Source: CAZUXE01 sp964624585
GTDB lineage: Bacteria; Hydrothermota; Tepidihabitantia; B3-TA06
Assembly (NCBI GenBank): GCA_964624585.1
Contig: CAZUXE010000011.1
Span: 1 to 62,719 of the forward strand
DNA: 62,719 nucleotides
Direction of reading: 5' to 3'
Shown here: one piece after another, positions 34,416-42,571 of the stretch
Numbering within the stretch: position 1 is the stretch's first letter
Layout of the letters: the number at the start of each line of letters is the position of its first letter
Made by a program: the position numbers and the translations under genes
The notes under the pieces: generated by a model
What the model was told of the DNA's origin: nothing
What the model saw: the letters and a program-made list of their open reading frames with translations, nothing else
Databases searched by the model: none

Positions 34416-35105
34416 TTATTCCGGATGCAAATCAAAGTATGCAGAAATTCCGGGTGTTATCTTATCAAAAGTAGGTGAAAATCCACAAGCTGCTGAAATA
34501 ACGAGTTTATCATTTAACGCCCAGCTGATGCCTGGCCAAATTTCAATAGTGGGTTTGTCGTTAAAAGAATAAAAAGAATTCAGTTCGGTGTAAATGGAAA
34601 AGGCATCTCCTAGAGGCGCTTCTGCTGCGATAAGAGCAATTAACTTGCTACGGCTTGCGGGTGTGCTGAATTCCAGATGGTAAAACAAATTGGCGTGTAT
34701 TGAAAAAAAGCTTAGGTTTCCGCTTGCTGCAAGACCTGGGGCTATGGCCCAAAATTTATTGTTATCCATGGGTACATATAGATTCAACAAAGGGGAGATG
34801 GCCAAATTGTCAGACTCCACTATGCTATATTTACCTTCAAACATAACATGTCCAAGACGAAATTCACCTGAAATTGTGGAAGCGTCAAGCATCATAGTGG
34901 CGTCAAGCTTTTCTGAAAATCCTAAGCTTGCCAGTAAAGCGGGGTAGAATAGCATCTGTTCTTCGCCTTTAAGCGGAAGAGAGCATGTTAGAATTGGACC
35001 AATAAATCCTTCTCCGCGAGCTAGGGTGTAACCTGAAAGAGTATTGAACGGGTCAGCCTTGAGAGTTGTCAAAGCGACGATTATAATAAGAACAAATTTA
35101 CGCAC
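34416..35105 (-). CDS. putative outer-membrane beta-barrel protein (paralogue)
   Basis: A 229-aa exported protein with signal MRKFVLIIIVALTTLKADP and barrel-like strands. The end, CGFSPTFDKITPGISAYFDL, closely matches its downstream neighbour. The start is GTG at 35105, with GGAGG 7 nt upstream; a nearby ATG in another frame stops after three codons. The promoter at 35126-35153 gives a very short leader of about 14 nt. Function unknown; possibly a surface or porin-like component. Confidence 0.65.
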   Translation of the reverse strand: MRKFVLIIIVALTTLKADPFNTLSGYTLARGEGFIGPILTCSLPLKGEEQMLFYPALLASLGFSEKLDATMMLDASTISGEFRLGHVMFEGKYSIVESDNLAISPLLNLYVPMDNNKFWAIAPGLAASGNLSFFSIHANLFYHLEFSTPASRSKLIALIAAEAPLGDAFSIYTELNSFYSFNDKPTIEIWPGISWALNDKLVISAACGFSPTFDKITPGISAYFDLHPE

Positions 35106-35125
35106 GCATCAGCCTCCTTTTCTAA

Positions 35126-35153
35126 AGGATATGGCTCTATCGTCAATTGTCAA
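35126..35153 (-). promoter_or_regulatory. promoter of the barrel-protein pair
   Basis: TTGACA (35153-35148), a 16-bp spacer and TATCCT (35131-35126). Confidence 0.6.
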
Positions 35154-35245
35154 TAAAATAGGTTATAGTTTCCAGGTGAGAATGAGTCATTTAGTTGTGG
35201 GTTTTTTAGGTGTTAGGGGCTTTTTTATATTAGTCAAAAGCTATT

Positions 35246-35264
35246 CAAAAGATAGTTAAAAATT
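35246..35264. repeat. 19-bp direct repeat, left copy
   Basis: CAAAAGATAGTTAAAAATT matches 35552-35570 at 18 of 19 positions and brackets the gap region. Confidence 0.6.
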
Positions 35265-35285
35265 ACTCAAACCTTCGGTTTGAGT
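35250..35285 (-). terminator. candidate ftsK terminator
   Basis: On the minus strand a 9-bp perfect stem (ACTCAAACC with GGTTTGAGT, 3-nt loop; 35265-35285) is followed by AATTTTTAA. It lies between ftsK and the barrel-protein promoter. Confidence 0.45.
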
Positions 35286-35315
35286 TTAGGAGTTTGTAAA
35301 ACAAACTCCATCTCT
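35284..35315. repeat. 32-bp repeat with palindrome, left of gap
   Basis: A 32-bp sequence identical to 35416-35447. Inside it GGAGTTTGT, AAA and ACAAACTCC form a perfect 9-bp inverted repeat (35289-35309). Confidence 0.85.
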
Positions 35316-35415
35316 NNNNNNNNNNNNNNNNNNNNNNNNNNNNNNNNNNNNNNNNNNNNNNNNNNNNNNNNNNNNNNNNNNNNNNNNNNNNNNNNNNNNN
35401 NNNNNNNNNNNNNNN
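35316..35415. other. assembly gap (100 N)
   Basis: Exactly 100 N. Both sides end in the same 32 bp, so the contigs may simply overlap or the locus may contain several copies of a palindromic unit. Confidence 0.99.
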
Positions 35416-35447
35416 GTTTAGGAGTTTGTAAAACAAACTCCATCTCT
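35416..35447. repeat. 32-bp repeat with palindrome, right of gap
   Basis: Identical to 35284-35315. Right of it, 35448-35584 holds no gene; a 6-bp inverted repeat (ATCTCT/AGAGAT) follows. Confidence 0.85.
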
Positions 35448-35551
35448 CTACATATTAAGAGATTCAAACAGTAGAAAAATCCTTGATTTGACTACTCTGT
35501 GCTATTTCCTGAACACATCGTCTTAGGCCTATCAAGCAAACTTTACTTATG

Positions 35552-35570
35552 CAAAAGATAGTCAAAAATT
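35552..35570. repeat. 19-bp direct repeat, right copy
   Basis: CAAAAGATAGTCAAAAATT, one mismatch to 35246-35264; it ends 14 bp before the ftsK stop. Confidence 0.6.
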
Positions 35571-35584
35571 GGTGTTGGCGCTTT

Positions 35585-38041
35585 TTAGGATATTGATTTC
35601 AGGATTTTTTCAAGCTCGGCGTCCGATTGAATAGTTACTTTACGGGATTTGCTGCCTTCATAGGGGCCAACGATACCGGCTTGCTCAAGTTGGTCAATTA
35701 TTCTGCCGGCACGTGCCCAACCTACATTTAATCTTCTTTGAAGCATTGAAACAGAGGCTTCTTTATGGCTCATTACAAGTCTTGCAGCCTCAGGAAAGAA
35801 ATCATCCACATCTCCAAGTTCGGCTTTTTGCTCCATTCGTTCTTTAATAGGTTTTAATTCGTCAAGAGGAGGATAGTATTGCCCTTCAATAGCTTGTAGC
35901 ACGGATGCACCTATTATTTCCGAAAGTTTCTGTCTCTTGGTCTCATAAAGCGTCTCTGTTGGGTCAAGCAAAGGATCAAGCAGATCAGCAGAGATAATTG
36001 CTTGTGTGTATTCTAAGGCTTGCTCTTCGTCTACCTGTCCTATATTGTAAAGAATTGATTTAAGCCGTGAGCGGGCAAGTTTTTCCACAATGCGTTGCAC
36101 TTCAGGTGCGGAAACAAAGGAGCCGTGGAGTCTTATAGGTTCGCCTTTCCCTGGTGGGAGGAAAAGCATGTCGCCTTTACCTAGGAGGGCTTCAGCTCCG
36201 TTCATATCAAGTATTGTCCTTGAATCCGTTTTAGAGGCTACTTGAAAGGCTATTCGTCCGGGAAAATTTGCCTTAATTAGTCCTGTAATAACGTCTACCG
36301 ATGGTCTTTGAGTTGCAAGGACTAAATGGATACCTACGGCTCTGGCCATTTGAGCTAGTCGAATAATGCGTTGTTCTACCTCTCCAGGAGCAGTGAGCAT
36401 TAGGTCTGCAAGTTCATCTACGATAACTACTATGTATGGTTTAGGTTTTTTAGAAAGGGCATTGTATCCTGAAATATCCCGAACCCCGATTCTTGAAAAT
36501 TCTTTATAGCGTTCTTCCATTATTTTGACAGCTAACTCAAGACAATTTGCTGCTTTGCGCGGATCTACAATTGCCGGTTGAATAAAATGAGGAATAGGAT
36601 TATAGGCAGGGAGTTCAAGACGTTTAGGGTCAATGGCCATGAACCTTACTTCGTCTGGACCTGAGTTTAGTAGCATACTTGTGAGTAAGCTGTGAATACA
36701 TACCGATTTACCAGATCCTGTAGTACCTGCGATTAATAGATGTGGAATTGCGGCAAGGTCGGCAATTTGAGGAGCGCCAGTAATAGTTGTACCCAAAGCA
36801 AGGGTTAGTGGGCTTTTTGAGGAGAGGAAATCGGGGGAACGTACAATCATCCTTAAGCCTACTGTTTTTCTATCTTTGTTTGGAATCTCTATTCCAACCG
36901 CAGATTTTCCAGGTATTGGTAGTATTCTTATTCGGTCAGCTTTCAAGGATAAAGATAAATCATCAGCCAAGCCTGTTATTTTGGATATTTTAATGCCTGG
37001 AGCAGGATGATATTCGTAGCGGGTAATAACCGGTCCAGGGATTATATCGCCTACAGAGCCGTGAACTCCGAATTCCTCCAGCTTGGATTCAAGTAGGCGA
37101 GCGCCATGTTTTGCTTCTTGATCAGGTGGTCTGGCTAAATCTTCAGATGCAGGATCAAGAAGTTCCGCGAGATGCAATTCCTTTACCGAGACTTCCTGAA
37201 TATTGGGTTTGAGAATTCGTTGTTGAACATTGGAAAGGGGAGGGGAGGCAGGGGAAGGTTTTTCCATTTGATGCTGTGAATTGTCCTTATTATCCTTAAT
37301 AAGCGTTTTAGGAGGCTGTTTCTGTTGTCCGGTCAGCAGAGCGGTTTTTTCTTGAGTTTGTTGTTGCAATAGCCTTTGCTCTTCTTGAATTCTTTGCCTT
37401 TTGCGTTCAAGGGCGGTTTCAGTCATCTGTGCACGGTGTTCTCTGGCTTTATCTATAGCCTTGAGAAGGAATTCATGAAGATTGATGTTAAAAATCAAAA
37501 CAACTGCGCCAAGAAGAAGAAAAGAAAGTATAAAGCCCAACCCAATTTTTCCAACCAGAGATGTAAGTTTTAGAAATACATCGTTTCCTATTTTGCCCCC
37601 AAGACTTATTAAATCCTTAGTTGGGCCTGCTACATTATAGAGTGCAAATTCCTCAGAAACCCTCGCTTTCTCAATAAAAAAGTATCCTAAGGTTATTTGG
37701 AGAAGGAATCCAAAACCTATGAGCGTTAATGTATTCAGAGTAAGTTTTTTAGCCGGCTTACGCAATAGTCTGTTGAATCCCCACAAAATCAATAATATAG
37801 GAAGGAGGTATGAGATAATACCTAACCACTTATACAGAAAACCGGCAGTCCACCAACCTAGTGAACCGCCCCAATTTTCAGGGGCTTTAAGGTTTGCCTG
37901 TGGGGTATAGCTAAGTAAGCTGATTGCGATGAATATTGCCAGTAGTAGAAGTAGGAGGCCAATTAAAATATCACTGTTATCGTTTTTCCTTGATTTGATA
38001 TTTTGATTAGCTTTAGGTTTTGTAACTTTCTTCTTAGGCAT
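35585..38041 (-). CDS. ftsK: DNA translocase FtsK/SpoIIIE
   Basis: An 818-aa septal DNA pump that clears chromosomes during division. Four N-terminal transmembrane helices span about residues 25-175, then a Gln/Lys-rich linker, then the motor. Walker A is GTTGSGKS near residues 440-446 and Walker B is YIVVIVDELADLM. The C-terminal winged-helix gamma domain (LQRRLNVGWARAGRIIDQLE) reads chromosome polarity sequences. Start: ATG 38041 with AAGGA 7 nt upstream; the longer frame to 38086 overlaps the preceding gene without a ribosome site. It is last of the DUF3467-cca-M50-ftsK operon. Confidence 0.95.
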   Translation of the reverse strand: MPKKKVTKPKANQNIKSRKNDNSDILIGLLLLLLAIFIAISLLSYTPQANLKAPENWGGSLGWWTAGFLYKWLGIISYLLPILLILWGFNRLLRKPAKKLTLNTLTLIGFGFLLQITLGYFFIEKARVSEEFALYNVAGPTKDLISLGGKIGNDVFLKLTSLVGKIGLGFILSFLLLGAVVLIFNINLHEFLLKAIDKAREHRAQMTETALERKRQRIQEEQRLLQQQTQEKTALLTGQQKQPPKTLIKDNKDNSQHQMEKPSPASPPLSNVQQRILKPNIQEVSVKELHLAELLDPASEDLARPPDQEAKHGARLLESKLEEFGVHGSVGDIIPGPVITRYEYHPAPGIKISKITGLADDLSLSLKADRIRILPIPGKSAVGIEIPNKDRKTVGLRMIVRSPDFLSSKSPLTLALGTTITGAPQIADLAAIPHLLIAGTTGSGKSVCIHSLLTSMLLNSGPDEVRFMAIDPKRLELPAYNPIPHFIQPAIVDPRKAANCLELAVKIMEERYKEFSRIGVRDISGYNALSKKPKPYIVVIVDELADLMLTAPGEVEQRIIRLAQMARAVGIHLVLATQRPSVDVITGLIKANFPGRIAFQVASKTDSRTILDMNGAEALLGKGDMLFLPPGKGEPIRLHGSFVSAPEVQRIVEKLARSRLKSILYNIGQVDEEQALEYTQAIISADLLDPLLDPTETLYETKRQKLSEIIGASVLQAIEGQYYPPLDELKPIKERMEQKAELGDVDDFFPEAARLVMSHKEASVSMLQRRLNVGWARAGRIIDQLEQAGIVGPYEGSKSRKVTIQSDAELEKILKSIS

Positions 38042-38051
38042 TACTGTATCC

Positions 38052-38717
38052 TTAAAATGAAGGTATGTTGAAAGGGTTGTTGCCAATCATAAATGATGTT
38101 AAGAAAAAAGCCGGTTTAACTATTAAAATAGAAAGAAGACCGGAAAGCATCAAAATTATGAGTAATATAAATCCGTATTTTTGTAGCCATAACACAACTT
38201 TAATGTGTTTTAGTGATATCAGTGAGAAGAATATTTGTGAGCCGTCAAGTGGAGGTATGGGGATTAAGTTAAACAAAGCCAATATTACATTGTAGAAGAC
38301 CGCTAGGCCAAGGATTACGATAAGATAAGTTCCGAAAGATGTTAAGCTAAATGGTGTAAGGGCAATAATTCTACTGATTGCCGCGAACGCAAGGGCTAGA
38401 ATAAGGTTTGAGGCAGGGCCGGCTAGTGAAACCAATATGGTTCCTCTTTTTCTGTTGTTAAAATTATCAGGCGATATTGGAACAGGTTTTGCCCAGCCGA
38501 ATCCGAAAAAAATAATAGCTAAAGTTCCAACAAGGCTCAAATGTCTCATTGGATTTAGTGAAAGCCTACCCATCATTTTAGCTGTTGAATCACCAAGTTT
38601 ATTGGCCATCCAGGCATGGGCGAATTCATGGAAAGTCAAGCCCATAAGCATACCGGGTAGAGCCAGTAGAATAATTGTCCAGTAATGGGGGTCAGTTATT
38701 CTTGAGATGAAGTTCAT
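38052..38717 (-). CDS. site-2 protease family membrane metalloprotease (M50)
   Basis: A 221-aa intramembrane metalloprotease of the compact group without PDZ domains. The zinc ligands are H30 and H34 in HEFAHAW, with E31 catalytic, and the third ligand D158 lies in NLIPIPPLDGSQ. About six transmembrane helices. The substrates of this family in non-sporulating bacteria are mostly unknown. It overlaps cca by ATGA. Confidence 0.9.
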   Translation of the reverse strand: MNFISRITDPHYWTIILLALPGMLMGLTFHEFAHAWMANKLGDSTAKMMGRLSLNPMRHLSLVGTLAIIFFGFGWAKPVPISPDNFNNRKRGTILVSLAGPASNLILALAFAAISRIIALTPFSLTSFGTYLIVILGLAVFYNVILALFNLIPIPPLDGSQIFFSLISLKHIKVVLWLQKYGFILLIILMLSGLLSILIVKPAFFLTSFMIGNNPFNIPSF

Positions 38718-39952
38718 TCTTTTTCCTTTTTAATCCAATTTTTCAACATATTAATTTCATCAACTTTTTCTTTTATATAGCCGTCAATTTTTATGCCCAG
38801 CAATTTATCAAGATATTTGCGGTAGCCGGGCCCGGGAGGGAGTCCCATTTCTTTAAGGTCGTCCCCTGTAGTGTTTATAATCACTTTTTTGTATAAGTCA
38901 AGGTAGGCGGTTATTTTATCCTTTTGTTTAGATGCTGAGGTTTCGGCTAGTATCCTTAAGCCTCGTTCATCGAAATTTCTTAAAAAGAAGAATATCTTTG
39001 ACGGGATAGAAATATAAGTTAGTTGCGAGAATATCTCTTGTTGTTTTTGTAGTGTTTCTATAGTTTTGAGACATTTTTTTGAAAGCGGCAGCCTAGAGAG
39101 TTTCTCATAATTGAAATGGGAAAGGAAAAGGCAGAGGAATTCACAATTCTCTTCAGTCTGTAGTTTATCAAAACTCTGCCATGAAAATTTGACTAAAGGT
39201 TTCCCAAGAAAGTCTAAAATTCCATGCTCAAGCAGGTTTTTGAAGATATTTATTTTGATGGATTTCTTTTCTTTGTTTATACATCTTAATTCGTAGAGTA
39301 TTCTCTCACCGGATAAATATTGAATTCTTTTAATGGCGTTTCGCATCAGCGATGCAGTATGAGGCTCAATTTTGAAGCTAAATCGTACGGAGTATCTAAC
39401 AGCTCTGAATATTCTTGTTGGGTCGTCTTGAAAACTTTTATTGTGGAGTACTCTTATTAGTCCCTTGCTTAAATCTTTTCTACCATTTGTGGGATCAAGA
39501 ATTTTATCTAAATCTCCATTTTGATTAAGATAGATGGCCATGGCGTTAATTGTGAAATCTCTACGTAACAAATCGTCATCAATAGTTCCTTTTTTTACAA
39601 GTGGAAGTTGTCCGGGTGTAGGGTATTTTTCTGTTCTGGTCATGGCCAAATCAATGTGAAGATTGTTAGGGCCTTTGATGCTTCCTGTTTTGAAAGTCTC
39701 ATGGTATTCAAAGCAGGAAGCAAGTTCTGCTGCAAGTTTAGTTCCAAGCTTTTTTACATCTCCGTCAACTGCGATGTCAATATCCAGGGTTTTTCTGCCT
39801 AAGAACTTATCACGAACCACACCGCCTACTAAATAAAGCTGAGTGTTTTCAAGCGTTCCTATTTTCCCCAGCCAGTGCAATATATTAGGTTCAATTCGGG
39901 CCAGTAAAGCCCATTTCTTTTCCGGAGTCTCCGGGATTTTCGTTGACTTCAA
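38714..39952 (-). CDS. cca: CCA tRNA nucleotidyltransferase / poly(A) polymerase family
   Basis: A 412-aa class II nucleotidyltransferase. Residues 40-60 carry the fold signature LVGGVVRDKFLG and the catalytic aspartates D58 and D60 (LDIDIAV). RRDFTINAMA and DDPTRIFRAVRYSVRF are motifs C and E-like segments. It adds or repairs the tRNA 3' CCA, which fits the local tRNA gene lacking encoded CCA; poly(A) polymerase or A-adding activity cannot be excluded. The start is uncertain: TTG at 39952 overlaps DUF3467 by 62 nt and has GGAAAAA upstream, and no ATG exists before the conserved core. Confidence 0.85.
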   Translation of the reverse strand: MKSTKIPETPEKKWALLARIEPNILHWLGKIGTLENTQLYLVGGVVRDKFLGRKTLDIDIAVDGDVKKLGTKLAAELASCFEYHETFKTGSIKGPNNLHIDLAMTRTEKYPTPGQLPLVKKGTIDDDLLRRDFTINAMAIYLNQNGDLDKILDPTNGRKDLSKGLIRVLHNKSFQDDPTRIFRAVRYSVRFSFKIEPHTASLMRNAIKRIQYLSGERILYELRCINKEKKSIKINIFKNLLEHGILDFLGKPLVKFSWQSFDKLQTEENCEFLCLFLSHFNYEKLSRLPLSKKCLKTIETLQKQQEIFSQLTYISIPSKIFFFLRNFDERGLRILAETSASKQKDKITAYLDLYKKVIINTTGDDLKEMGLPPGPGYRKYLDKLLGIKIDGYIKEKVDEINMLKNWIKKEKE

Positions 39953-40205
39953 TTTTTCCGTATCGTGCCTCGTATTTTTTTATATTTTCCTCAAGGGTTC
40001 TTCGTAATAATTCTACATGTTGGGGTGACATAATAACCCGCGACATTACTTTGGCTTTTGGTAGTCCGGGCAACAGGCGGGCAAAATCAAGAATAAATTC
40101 AGAACCCGAGTGGGCAATTAAAACCAAGTTTGAATAGATACCTTCGGCTTGTTCTGATTTTATTTCAACGTCAATTCTTCTAACCGGTTTAGACTGTTCG
40201 TTCAT
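39891..40205 (-). CDS. DUF3467 domain protein
   Basis: A 104-aa protein matching the DUF3467 pattern: YSNLVLIAHSGSEFILDFA ... AKVMSRVIMSPQHVELLRRTLEENI. The family is widespread and its function is unknown. GGAGG lies six bases before the ATG, and a TTGACT/TAAAAT promoter lies upstream. The 3' end overlaps cca by 62 nt. It heads an operon of cell-envelope and tRNA genes. Confidence 0.85.
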   Translation of the reverse strand: MNEQSKPVRRIDVEIKSEQAEGIYSNLVLIAHSGSEFILDFARLLPGLPKAKVMSRVIMSPQHVELLRRTLEENIKKYEARYGKIEVNENPGDSGKEMGFTGPN

Positions 40206-40225
40206 ACTTTTCCTCCGTAGTCTCT

Positions 40226-40253
40226 ATTTTATGCGGGGAACAGATGTAGTCAA
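40226..40253 (-). promoter_or_regulatory. promoter of DUF3467-cca-M50-ftsK
   Basis: TTGACT (40253-40248), a 16-bp spacer and TAAAAT (40231-40226). Confidence 0.75.
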
Positions 40254-40302
40254 GCTTTTTTATAAATCTAATTGCGGTAAGAGATTAAAGAAACTTAGTC
40301 TG

Positions 40303-40710
40303 TTAGTTGGTTGCTTCTGCCAAGGGTTCTGATTCTTTAAGGAAATGGCTTATCCATTCTCTAGCTTCATCAAGTGTTCTAAAGAAATGACTGTGTTCCT
40401 TGAAACCAATTCCTTTACAAAAAAGTTCTATAAAACGTTGCAGGTTGACAGAACCTCCGGCAACAATAATTTTTACGTTGCCGCCGTAGTGCTTTGACGC
40501 TTGGGTAAGTAATTCTGAGAAAACCTGTCTTGAACGTGCGCCCATATGCCTCATATGAGAGATATCAATAAGCATAATTCGAAGGGGATAGGCTTCAAGT
40601 TCTACCTTGGATACATACTTTTCAATTAAGCCTTCTATTTCTTTAGGGCTTGGTAGTCCTTTAAGTACAATAGTGCATAAACCGTTATTTGAAAAATCAA
40701 GATGATTCAC
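40303..40710 (-). CDS. STAS/SEC14 (SpoIIAA-like) domain protein of the stressosome operon
   Basis: A 135-aa single-domain protein of the STAS/SEC14-like fold: a beta strand with LIDISHMRHMG, then a helix, a strand KIIVAGGSVNLQRFIEL, and a terminal helix TLDEAREWISHFL. The position of the usual STAS phosphoserine (Asp-Ser) reads GARS, so it may not be a kinase substrate. The start is GTG at 40710. It lies 28 nt after the RsbT/RsbX fusion and is last in the rsb operon. A distant homologue sits next to the second rsbR at 61352, which argues for a functional partnership with RsbR. No experimental role is known to me. Confidence 0.6.
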   Translation of the reverse strand: MNHLDFSNNGLCTIVLKGLPSPKEIEGLIEKYVSKVELEAYPLRIMLIDISHMRHMGARSRQVFSELLTQASKHYGGNVKIIVAGGSVNLQRFIELFCKGIGFKEHSHFFRTLDEAREWISHFLKESEPLAEATN

Positions 40711-40738
40711 GATTATGTCCCAAATTTATAAAACATGT

Positions 40739-41749
40739 TTATCTGGCAACCATGACAGTAGCGTCGTCATTTTTGCGCCAGTGGTTTCTTAAGATTAAGC
40801 TAGATATTTCAACTGGCGGTAGGTTTAATTCACTATTTTGTAATTCCCAACGGTCAAGAATACCATCGGAGTGCATCACTAGAATACTTCCCTTTTGCCA
40901 AGGATAAGAGAATATTCGAGGTGGTCTTAAACTAACTCCTAAAGTACCGCTCATGGAGACAGGTCTTGTCCAAACCTTCTCTTCAGGTAGCCAAAGGCGG
41001 GCGCTGATATTGCCCACGCCTATGAAATCCATTTTTTTATTAATTTCGTCAATCAGAGCAATTCCTACAACTGCTCCTCTGGTACTGTGTAGAACTCTAT
41101 GTAGTTCTTTAGGTATTTGTGTAAGCGGTTTTTTATAGTTTGAATGCAGGTATGCTTCTGCCGTTTGTGCAGCAATGCGAGCTTTTTCACCGTGTCCTAG
41201 GCCGTCTATTACTGAAAGAAGCGTTTTTCCTCCCGTAGCAGTGTGGCGGATAACATGTCCGTCGCCGCAAACAGTTGATTGAGGATGAGTTCTTACTGAA
41301 ACACTTACCGTTAGTCCGATATTCTGATAAGGAATAGATTCCTCAGGTAAGGGTAGGTATTTACGTAGTTTGATTTTTGTACCCTTAGTGTCGGAATGGA
41401 TTTCAAATTCATCTGCCGCTCTTTGCACTACCCCCAAGCCTTTACCCATTGAAGATGCGGTGCTGTTTCCGTCCTGTAATGCGCTGTCAATATCTTTTAT
41501 ACCCGGACCTTCATCACAAACCTTAATTTCAATGCCTTTGAGTCCGTCTTGAGAGAATTCTTTGAAGGAGATTTTACCATTGATTGCTTTATGAAGAAGT
41601 AAATTATTGCCTAATTCTGTTACGCATAAGTCAATTTCACCCAACTCCTTATTACTAAAGCCAAGTTTTTCGGCAAAACGTCTAACTACTCCGGTTGCCC
41701 ATGGAATATGAGCGTCAAGTTCAATTTTTAATTCTGCAGTATCGTTCAT
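40739..41749 (-). CDS. fusion of RsbT-like ATPase and RsbX/SpoIIE-type phosphatase
   Basis: A 336-aa protein. Residues 1-125 form a GHKL ATP-binding domain like RsbT/RsbW (ELGNNLLLHKA, CDEGPGIKDID, SSMGKGLGV). Residues 145-336 form a PP2C/RsbX-type phosphatase (STVCGDGHV, SVIDGLGHGEKA, MHSDGILDRW, NDDATVMVAR) retaining the metal-binding aspartates. The ATG at 41749 is in an ATGA overlap with rsbT, favoured over GTG 41758. In Bacillus, RsbX dephosphorylates RsbS and RsbR to reset the stressosome. Here the phosphatase is tethered to a kinase-like domain, so binding and reset may be coupled. That mechanism is inference. Confidence 0.85.
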   Translation of the reverse strand: MNDTAELKIELDAHIPWATGVVRRFAEKLGFSNKELGEIDLCVTELGNNLLLHKAINGKISFKEFSQDGLKGIEIKVCDEGPGIKDIDSALQDGNSTASSMGKGLGVVQRAADEFEIHSDTKGTKIKLRKYLPLPEESIPYQNIGLTVSVSVRTHPQSTVCGDGHVIRHTATGGKTLLSVIDGLGHGEKARIAAQTAEAYLHSNYKKPLTQIPKELHRVLHSTRGAVVGIALIDEINKKMDFIGVGNISARLWLPEEKVWTRPVSMSGTLGVSLRPPRIFSYPWQKGSILVMHSDGILDRWELQNSELNLPPVEISSLILRNHWRKNDDATVMVAR

Positions 41750-42135
41750 TGCAACCACTTTTCAATTATAACGGTTGTGCCTTTTCCAGGCTCTGTTATT
41801 ATTTCCATATTATCGCTTAAACGTTTTGCTCCGGGGAGTCCCTTGCCCATACTTCCGCCTGAAGACCAGCCATCGGTTAAAGCCAAGTCTAAGTCTTCAA
41901 TCCCTGGGCCATTGTCCTTAAATGTAATCTTAATACCTTTATGTGGGGATGAGATATTTTCAATAATAACTTCACCTTCTGTGGCATATACATATATATT
42001 TCTTGCTAACTCTGATACAGCTGTGCTAATTCTGGTTTGATCCACAAGTCCAAACCCAGAATCTTTAGCTTGAGAGCGAGCTTCGGTTCTGGCACGGACA
42101 ATATCAGCTTCTTCTTTAATTTGAATTACTACCAT
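41746..42135 (-). CDS. rsbT: RsbT serine kinase (stressosome switch)
   Basis: A 129-aa GHKL kinase. The N-box is SELARNIYVYA (E42 to N46), with NGPGIEDLDLAL and SGGSMGKGLPGAKRLSD forming the ATP lid. In the stressosome RsbT phosphorylates RsbS and RsbR, is released and then activates a downstream phosphatase or other output. Length is standard. It overlaps rsbS by 20 nt and the fusion gene by ATGA, so expression is tightly coupled. Confidence 0.92.
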   Translation of the reverse strand: MVVIQIKEEADIVRARTEARSQAKDSGFGLVDQTRISTAVSELARNIYVYATEGEVIIENISSPHKGIKITFKDNGPGIEDLDLALTDGWSSGGSMGKGLPGAKRLSDNMEIITEPGKGTTVIIEKWLQ

Positions 42136-42571
42136 TCAAAGCCTCTCCTGCCTCCTCATTAAGCTCAATATTTTCGTCTTCTTCTGCGTGTTGATGGTAT
42201 TTATTGTTTATGGCTTTGTTAAGTAGCTCATAACCGTCATCAAGATTAAGGGCGGTTTGGACTTCTCCAAGCGATAGCCCTAGTTCAACTAAAGTAATAG
42301 CTACGGCGGGTCTCATGCCCACTAGCACAATTTCTGCATCCAGAGTAGAAGCCATGCGTGCTGTATCGGCTAAGGTTCTGCCTATAAAAGAATCCACCAT
42401 CTCCAGCGCCGATATATCAATAATTACTCCCTTGGCTTCGGTTTCGGAAATGTGTTTTAGTATATCATATTGAAGCTGTTCTGCCATTCTATCATGTAGA
42501 TCGCTTTGTATTGAAACTATAAGGAAATCTTTAAGTTTTAGAATTGGTATGGGATTTGTTTCTATGTTCAT
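42116..42571 (-). CDS. rsbS: RsbS antagonist, STAS domain
   Basis: A 151-aa STAS protein of the stressosome core. The phosphorylatable serine is S61 in LEMVDSFIGRTLADTA, matching RsbS Ser59 of Bacillus subtilis. MRPAVAITLVELGLSL is the family end of the domain. An acidic C-terminal extension of about 30 residues (HAEEDENIELNEEAGEALNG) is longer than usual. It overlaps rsbR by ATGA. Confidence 0.92.
   Translation of the reverse strand: MNIETNPIPILKLKDFLIVSIQSDLHDRMAEQLQYDILKHISETEAKGVIIDISALEMVDSFIGRTLADTARMASTLDAEIVLVGMRPAVAITLVELGLSLGEVQTALNLDDGYELLNKAINNKYHQHAEEDENIELNEEAGEALNGSNSN

Noticed and set aside
35284..35447. Possible CRISPR array at the second gap
   Set aside because: Only two identical units are visible, separated by N; there are no spacers and no cas genes in the window.
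35267..35474. Open frames of 64-66 codons spanning the N-run on both strands
   Set aside because: They exist only because N codons are read as unknown residues; the flanks are palindromic repeat, not coding.
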